Of a stretch of DNA of 64,000 nucleotides, positions 57,846 to 64,000 are shown piece by piece. The DNA is taken from contig CM038703.1 in NCBI GenBank assembly GCA_021613375.1, positions 17,668,694 to 17,732,693 of the forward strand. The letters are read 5' to 3'. The DNA comes from Megaleporinus macrocephalus. Lineage: Eukaryota; Chordata; Actinopteri; Characiformes; Anostomidae. The notes beneath the pieces are model-generated. The model saw nothing but the letters and a program-made list of their open reading frames with translations, had not been told where the DNA came from and did not search any database. A program made the position numbers and the translations under genes. How positions within the stretch are numbered: position 1 is the first letter of the stretch; each line of letters begins with the position of its first letter.

Positions 57846-59249
57846 TGAAGAAGAGTTACCGTCGTTGTTCAACGCAGCACAGATATAACAGTGTGCTGAG
57901 AAGTAAAGAAAAGTCAACACTGACCTGAAACAGGATCAGCCAGCGCCAGTCTAAGAGATTCTTCTGACCTTCAGCTGCAGCTGAAGACCTTTATTCTAGA
58001 GCACGTTTAAAAGCAGCCCAGAGTGCTAGAACTAATAAAAGAAAATAAAACCATTTATCAACAAAAATAAAACATAAAAGACAGTCAGGGGCCTACCTAA
58101 AGTACACAATCTCCCTACAGTTTTAATCAGGAGTGTGGGACTGTGAGCTGTAATTTTTTGGTAAATTAAATGGACCTGCAGGAGCATTACAGAGTAATTA
58201 TATCATTACTATATACAGATATACTGTGGGGCCAGACCATGTAATAATTTGAAAAGAAAGAGTAGCATTTTAAAATCAATTCAATACTTGACAGGAAGTC
58301 AATGGTGAGATGCTGTCTCTTATCATTGTATCAGTAAGGGGTCAACCAGACTGGCTTACTCCCTTATAAAGAGAACTGAAGTAATCAAGGCACGTTGTCA
58401 CAAACACAGGTAGAACTATTTTCCAGATCATGAAATGAGAGGGCTGATTTCAGTCTAGAACTATGCCTTAGCTGATAAAAACTACTCTTTATGACTGACT
58501 ATGAGTCAAAAAATATTTTTGGCTTTGCTTTATAAATGAAAAAAACAAAAAACCCAGGTTGTCACCAATAAGGGAAAGAGTAAGAATCAATTGATGCATT
58601 AAATGTTGTTTGCACGGTTACTCTCTAGCTGTTGTATATGTTTATTCAGAACCTATTGAAAACTGGGTCTACTGAAAGTCATGCAAATCTGCCACTGCCA
58701 TATAGAAGTACAATTTTCTTAGTCAGAGTAGAATGAATAAAGGGCTGGGCCAGCTATCTTACCATTATTACACCTTTATTTCCACCTACAATATTCACAT
58801 ACAGCTTGATTATATATATGAAGATATTTATAACAAAGAAAATAAGCATGAAATAAAAAACATACAATAAGGAATAAAAAGAAGAAAAATGCAACACGCT
58901 TGGAACAAAAGGATTCAAGTTTACATAGAAAGTGCTGCAAAATGTTGCATTTGAGGACTATCTACAGAAAATCTGAATGTTTCTTTCTCTGTTTAGTGAC
59001 ATTGCTTCCCCTCCTCTTTGTACACAGACAAACGGCCCAACAGTAGCTTCTTAGTGTCAACATTGCAACAGCTGCTTTTATACACTGGTGTCTTAAATGA
59101 AAGTGATTACATAGTTTCTCATAGTTTGCTTGTTTGGAATATCACCAGTCCAGGCCTTTATTTTTACCATACTAAATGTTGGTCTGTGGCAGACTGCATA
59201 TGAAAGCTGTGCCCAGTTCTTGGTCGCTGCCTGCCATTACACTGAGAGG
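57846..59249. other. FAM83G-GRAP intergenic region and GRAP 3' UTR
   Basis: No coding exon recognised. An 18-bp palindrome lies at 57969-57986. A minus-strand AATAAA at 59157-59162, about 90 nt past the GRAP stop, is a candidate polyadenylation signal. Confidence 0.5.
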
Positions 59250-61154
59250 TCAGTGGTAAATGGGCTTGACGTACTCTCTAGGGAAGAAGCCCACGCGGCC
59301 ATGGCAACGGCCCTTCCAGCATTGTGAGTCTGAACAGTCGAGCAGGTCGATGACATCACCGCGCAGGAAGTGCAGCTGGGAGTTGTGCTGTGGGTTGAAG
59401 TCGAACAGGGCATGGGCGTGATGTGGCCTCTGCTGGAAACAATAAAACACACCAGCCAACATTTAGGGCGCCTCTGACTCAAAAATGACTGATCTGCTGT
59501 GCGCCTCTCACTCTGAGTGCCGTTCTGATCTGAAAAACTGAATATTATTCTTAGATACTTACACTGACAAGAGCTATATATGAAAGACTGAGAATTACAC
59601 TAAAACTTTATTATGCTCCTTGACAATGTTCATAAATGTATTTTGGGAGTCTACTTGAATAGATTGACATGCTTCAGTTTTTCCAAAACACTATTTCTCC
59701 CATACTGTACGCCTTTATTTACCCTTTCTGTCTGAAACACACTGTTAGAGCTCTGATTGGTCAGCTCACCTACTCTGCTTTGGTCACCTGCCAAAGTGAC
59801 ATCCTGCCACATGTTCTGCAATCAGTTTGAGCCAGAGTGTGATCATGAAAGTCAGGTGGAAGAAGTTGGTAGATCTGATTTACCTTTGGTACAGAGTGGG
59901 GAGTTATAGCTTTCTGTGCGTTGTGTAAGCGTGTGCTAAGTGTGCCGGTGTGTGGGCAATAAGGATTGTGTTATGAGATGATGTCATTTTGTAACAAAAA
60001 ACAGGGTTGGAATTCCAGTGAGGCATTTCAAGCAGCTGGTTTCTGTGGCAGAGAGTTTCTCCCACTGGCCTTAAGAAACTTCATAAGATTGCATATTTGC
60101 ATGCATAAAAAGGTACGTAACACACCACGGGAAAGTGAACAACCCGAAAAGCATAATAGGGCCCTTTTAAATTCAGATTTCTTATTTAAAAAGTATTAAT
60201 CAAATTTCAGGCACAACTTACTAAGGAATTACTGTAAGTAGATAGTTACAGTATATTTCTTAATGTTCTTAATGTTTACAAAAGCTTGAAATGTGAAACA
60301 AAATTTAATAGATTATCAATAATTATTATGATAAGGTATTGCAAACCTAACATACATACTGGAACATACATGGATTTTGTTTGCATACACACATCTGACA
60401 TATCTATTTTTGTAGTAGAAATTCACCTACTTCTATTTTAGAAGTAGGTGAGGATATTGAACCACTGTTGACTCACTTACACCAAAGCTGGCAGTCCACT
60501 GGCGTATTGCTCAGTGTTTCTTGGGCGGCCCTGGTTAAGCAGTATTAAACAAAATGCTTCTTTTTATCGTTTGTTTTTCACTCACACTCCAATATATTTA
60601 TTTATTCTTCCCTCATTTCTTACTTTTGTTACACTTTGTAAATATGTTTGAACATTTTTGTGTCAGCAACATTTTCCACCAATCGTTTTCAGGTCCAGTC
60701 ATTATTATTTGTATTATTTGTTTTTCTAATTTTTTTTTTCTAAAATGTTAGCTTAACGTTTAGATCGTAAAGGTTATATACATTTAAAATTGGTTTGTGG
60801 AGATAAAAACTAGTTACATATCGTATGCAGGACAATAATCTGTCCTTTCGTCCTGGTAGAGCGGTTAGAACAAAAATAGAATGACGCTTAATGTGTAAAA
60901 TCTAGTCTTACGCTCCTGCAGATTTTATATGTCCACATTAGAAAGATTTGACCCCAATAACTTGCATATTAAGGGTGCCGCTTACCCTTTGTGAGTGTTC
61001 TGCTTCCCTGAGGAAGACGGTCCGTTCCTTAGCAATGCTGTTGCTTTTGTAGAAGTCCACCAGCTGGTTGAGGGAAGCGAAGACCTCGTCCCAGACAAAG
61101 TAGTGTCCCTCCCTCTCCTTCAGAACCTTGAAGTGTTGCACATGATCTCCATAG
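59250..61154 (-). CDS. grap: GRB2-related adaptor protein, 3' part only
   Basis: SH3-SH2-SH3 adaptor that couples receptor and cytokine tyrosine kinases to Ras signalling. Two exons are visible: 60986-61154 (second half of the SH2 domain, YGDHVQHFKVLKEREGHYFV through FYKSNSIAKERTVFLRE) and 59250-59432 (C-terminal SH3 with ALFDFNP, LRGDVIDLLD, CWKG and GFFPREYVKPIYH then stop). The first exon begins with the third base of a codon, so at least one upstream exon (N-terminal SH3 and first half of SH2) must lie beyond 61154; none was found up to 64000, implying an intron of at least 2.8 kb and a gene cut by the window edge. GRAP is preferred over GRB2 or GRAP2 because of the neighbouring FAM83G and PRPSAP2 and because no long linker separates SH2 and SH3. 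The C-SH3 second Trp position reads CW instead of WW. Confidence 0.85.
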
Positions 61155-64000
61155 CTGTTCAGAGGAAAGAAAGCAAAATCTTATTCAGGTATGTTTGTAT
61201 TTATTATTTTATTTCTATACAAATGACTAAACTAAAGTAACTTGACAACAAATCTCTAAATTTGTCAATTGTTTCTGCAGTTTCCTTTAGAGGAAGACTG
61301 TAATTGTGTTCAGCAGCACCTTTGGGACCCACAGAGATTTAAAAAAAATCTAATGTAGGGCAGTTACATTTATTAAAACAGAAAACAGAGAAAAATAGAA
61401 ACAAGACAAATAGAAGTATATGATGGGGAATTCACTAGAGGCATACAGTAGGCCAAATAGAGAACTGAGAAATGTATAATTCTGATAAATGTTTTGGACA
61501 AAAGTATGAGCATGAATCAGTTCCTCTTTTTTTCGCTTGCAAGGCAAAAAGTCTTTGCTCTGTCTGCTGGAGGGAACAAAGAGACTTTTTTTTGTCAAAT
61601 CCAGACGATTTTAACCACATGAAAAAAAGAACAAGATCAAAAAGTAAAAAAAACAACAAAGTTAAAAAGCTGTAAAGATTCTGTGCAGCTGTTATGTAGA
61701 CAATAATCTGATTTTAAAGATAAGGGTTTTCATAAAAGAGAAAGATGATGGTTTTATGAACTCATTTCATTCAATATTTTGGAATACTAGCAGAAGCATC
61801 ACAAGACATCACAATACATCGCAATGTATTGGGCACATGTCCTAGTAAAATGGTGCTATGCCCTCTATAATCATGACAAAAATGTTATCACATAAGCTAT
61901 AAAGTTTCTGAATTTACCCCAGTGGGTGCGTTGACTAAATTACACAACACAAACAGTATGACTTCACAAGTTTACCACAGACATTATATTTTCCAATTCC
62001 CACAATGCACCAGTGCATTTCCTTTGAATGAGTTTCTGCTAACTGTAGGCTGAACGGCCACTGTTCTTAATGCAAAGCTCACAGTATGTGGATCAAAAAC
62101 ATCAATTAAAGGGCCCATACCATGGAAAACTGAACTGTGATCGTTATTGTAAAATGAAGGCGTTTCATACAGTATTCAAATACACTGTTTTCACCCCAGT
62201 CATCATGGGAACTGGGTTGAAAAAAAGTCTGTTTTGAATTTGCTGTTTTCATGAAGCCTTGAAAGTGCTTTATATATGTTCATCCAAACAGCCTAAAGCA
62301 TTTTACCCCACCCATTCACGAAGGAGTAAAGCTGCAAGCAATTCAGACAAACAGAGTTTATTTACATATATCAATCTGAAAGGCACAGTAACAAACAGGC
62401 TTTTAAATTCTAAGAGATTGGAAAATGGTTATGTAAAAGCAAATTATTAAAACAAAACTGGTAGAATTCAACAGACTAAAATTAGGGACAACTTTTCCTG
62501 GTTGGTGTATTTAGTCAAAATGATTCTTAACGTAGACTGTTCAGCCCCTATGACTGACCAGCAAAGAGGTACTGCTCAAGTACAGCATATGTCCAAAAGG
62601 CTCCTGTCAACTTTAATGTGCACCAATTGCTGAAACAGGCATTGAGATACACACATATAGCTTAATTATTCACACACAATCACCATTGAAAAGCATTGCC
62701 AACGGAATGGGACGCTCTGGAGCTGCAGCACATGAAAGTAATATCACTTTACACAGTGCTAAGAGTCAGCTGGAGGAGTGGATATGTTCACTGGAGTGAT
62801 GGAACTCGGTTGGGAAGAGTACAAACATTTCGATGTTTAGCATATGAACATATAGCAAATGTTTTGGAACATTATTTTCAGAAAGCACTCAGTTATTCCA
62901 CCTATTTAAAAGTGCGACACACAATGTCACATATAACTGGCAAACAACCAGGTGGAGGAGTCAGGGGAGGACAGGAACCAGCCTAACATTAAAAAAAAAA
63001 AAACATTAAACAATATTTCCTCTACCAGCAGGCAGCAGATTTCTCTTCAATAAAGTTCTTATTATATTAAGATGTAATCTAGGGGTTAAAATATCTATGG
63101 AGAACTATATGGGCTGGCTAGTGATCTCACATTCCATAGTGAGAAAAATATCACATTCTAACACTTAAGCATGAGAATCTGGCTTATATGTGACTTGTGA
63201 AAGGCGCCATATGTACCGAGCAGTATTCTGAATATAGAAATACTGCCTAGGAAAATACAAGCAAACATGTTTAGCACTCTATGCACTGTATGTGTACATG
63301 TTGTAGTATTACCAGAATGGTCAATGCTTCAAATTTGCTTATCTGTAAGTATAACTTGTACAAAATATTTCTTCCTTGTTGTGGATAATGTTGAAGGAGT
63401 TACTGGGGAACAATAACATTTATCTTTATCAGCTTCCTCTGCCATCTGTTGCAGGGCCCTATGCCCCAAAGGCCACTTTCCTGTTCCTGACAATGTGATC
63501 ATGTAGTACATTGCAGAAAATCAGTCTTGGCGAGTGGAGGCATCTTTGCTTATGAGCAAAATAGTTATTATTATTAACGGAAGTTAAAATGTTGAATAAA
63601 TCTATAGTAAGCTATCTTTCCTTATGAATACCAGCTATATTGCATACGCTGTGCACAGGCACGGTGGAGCTGAAGCAAGTCTTTTAATTAGTACTGGTTC
63701 AGCTTCGCTGTATGTTATCTTACAAACAGCTCTGACTTGCAGCCCTCTGAGTAATAAGAAGGGATTTCCCATGTTGCAAATTGTAGCTCATAAAATTGAC
63801 CACCATATGGTGGGGAACTGTGACTTAGTTACCTATATTTGTGATTGAGTTTTCTGTGTAATTTATGTTCTCGGCTGTCTTGTTGTTATCCAAAGCCCTG
63901 GAGGTGCAGCTATTTACAGATGGTGGTTCGTGAACAGACCAAAGCGAAGCAGGTGTCTTTATAATGACATTGACCTCAGAGCTACAGTGGTTTCAGATGA
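61155..64000. other. GRAP intron (presumed)
   Basis: No exon recognised on either strand. The stretch probably lies inside the GRAP intron interrupting the SH2 domain. Portions at about 62100-62400 and 62640-62990 read like degenerate interspersed repeats, but ends were not resolved. Confidence 0.5.

Noticed and set aside
62696..62986. 96-codon plus-strand open frame
   Set aside because: Sits in the presumed GRAP intron in sequence that looks like a degenerate interspersed repeat; no domain seen.

Overview
The window is vertebrate nuclear DNA, most likely from a ray-finned (teleost) fish. It holds multi-exon genes with GT-AG introns, low GC, many simple repeats and typical fish interspersed repeats. 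The proteins align residue by residue with vertebrate RHOT1, ADAP2, ATAD5, PRPSAP2, FAM83G and GRAP. The species cannot be fixed from the sequence alone. Nothing here is bacterial, viral or CRISPR-like, and no tRNA or rRNA was recognised.

Layout, left to right: RHOT1/Miro1 (minus strand, 4140-13473, last exon not found); an empty stretch of about 3 kb; ADAP2 (minus, 16456-23944, complete); ATAD5 (minus, 26434-35699, complete); a divergent promoter region with E2F and CCAAT motifs; PRPSAP2 (plus, 37921-42069, complete); a gap of nearly 7 kb with no gene; FAM83G (minus, 48827-57399, complete); a CCAAT-box cluster; and the last two coding exons of GRAP (minus, 59250-61154), whose 5' part must lie beyond the right edge. 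All exon boundaries were read by hand from splice signals and reading phase. For ADAP2, ATAD5, PRPSAP2 and FAM83G the summed exon lengths are exact multiples of three ending in a stop codon (378, 1825, 357 and 1167 residues).

The genes do not form a pathway: mitochondrial transport (RHOT1), Arf/phosphoinositide signalling (ADAP2), PCNA unloading (ATAD5), nucleotide metabolism (PRPSAP2), CK1/BMP/Wnt signalling (FAM83G) and adaptor signalling (GRAP). Their order joins two blocks that in human lie on opposite arms of chromosome 17 (17q11.2: ATAD5, ADAP2, RHOT1; 17p11.2: PRPSAP2, FAM83G, GRAP). TEFM and SLC5A10, which interleave in human, were not seen.

No previously undescribed system was found. 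Points worth a second look: a roughly 0.43 kb insertion with 14-bp direct repeats that duplicated an ADAP2 splice donor and pairs with an inverted copy in the same intron; a long hairpin in FAM83G intron 1; a helically spaced CCAAT-box array with a palindromic E-box upstream of FAM83G; a GC-AG intron in FAM83G; an altered P-loop in the second GTPase domain of RHOT1; and a conserved alternative RHOT1 exon.
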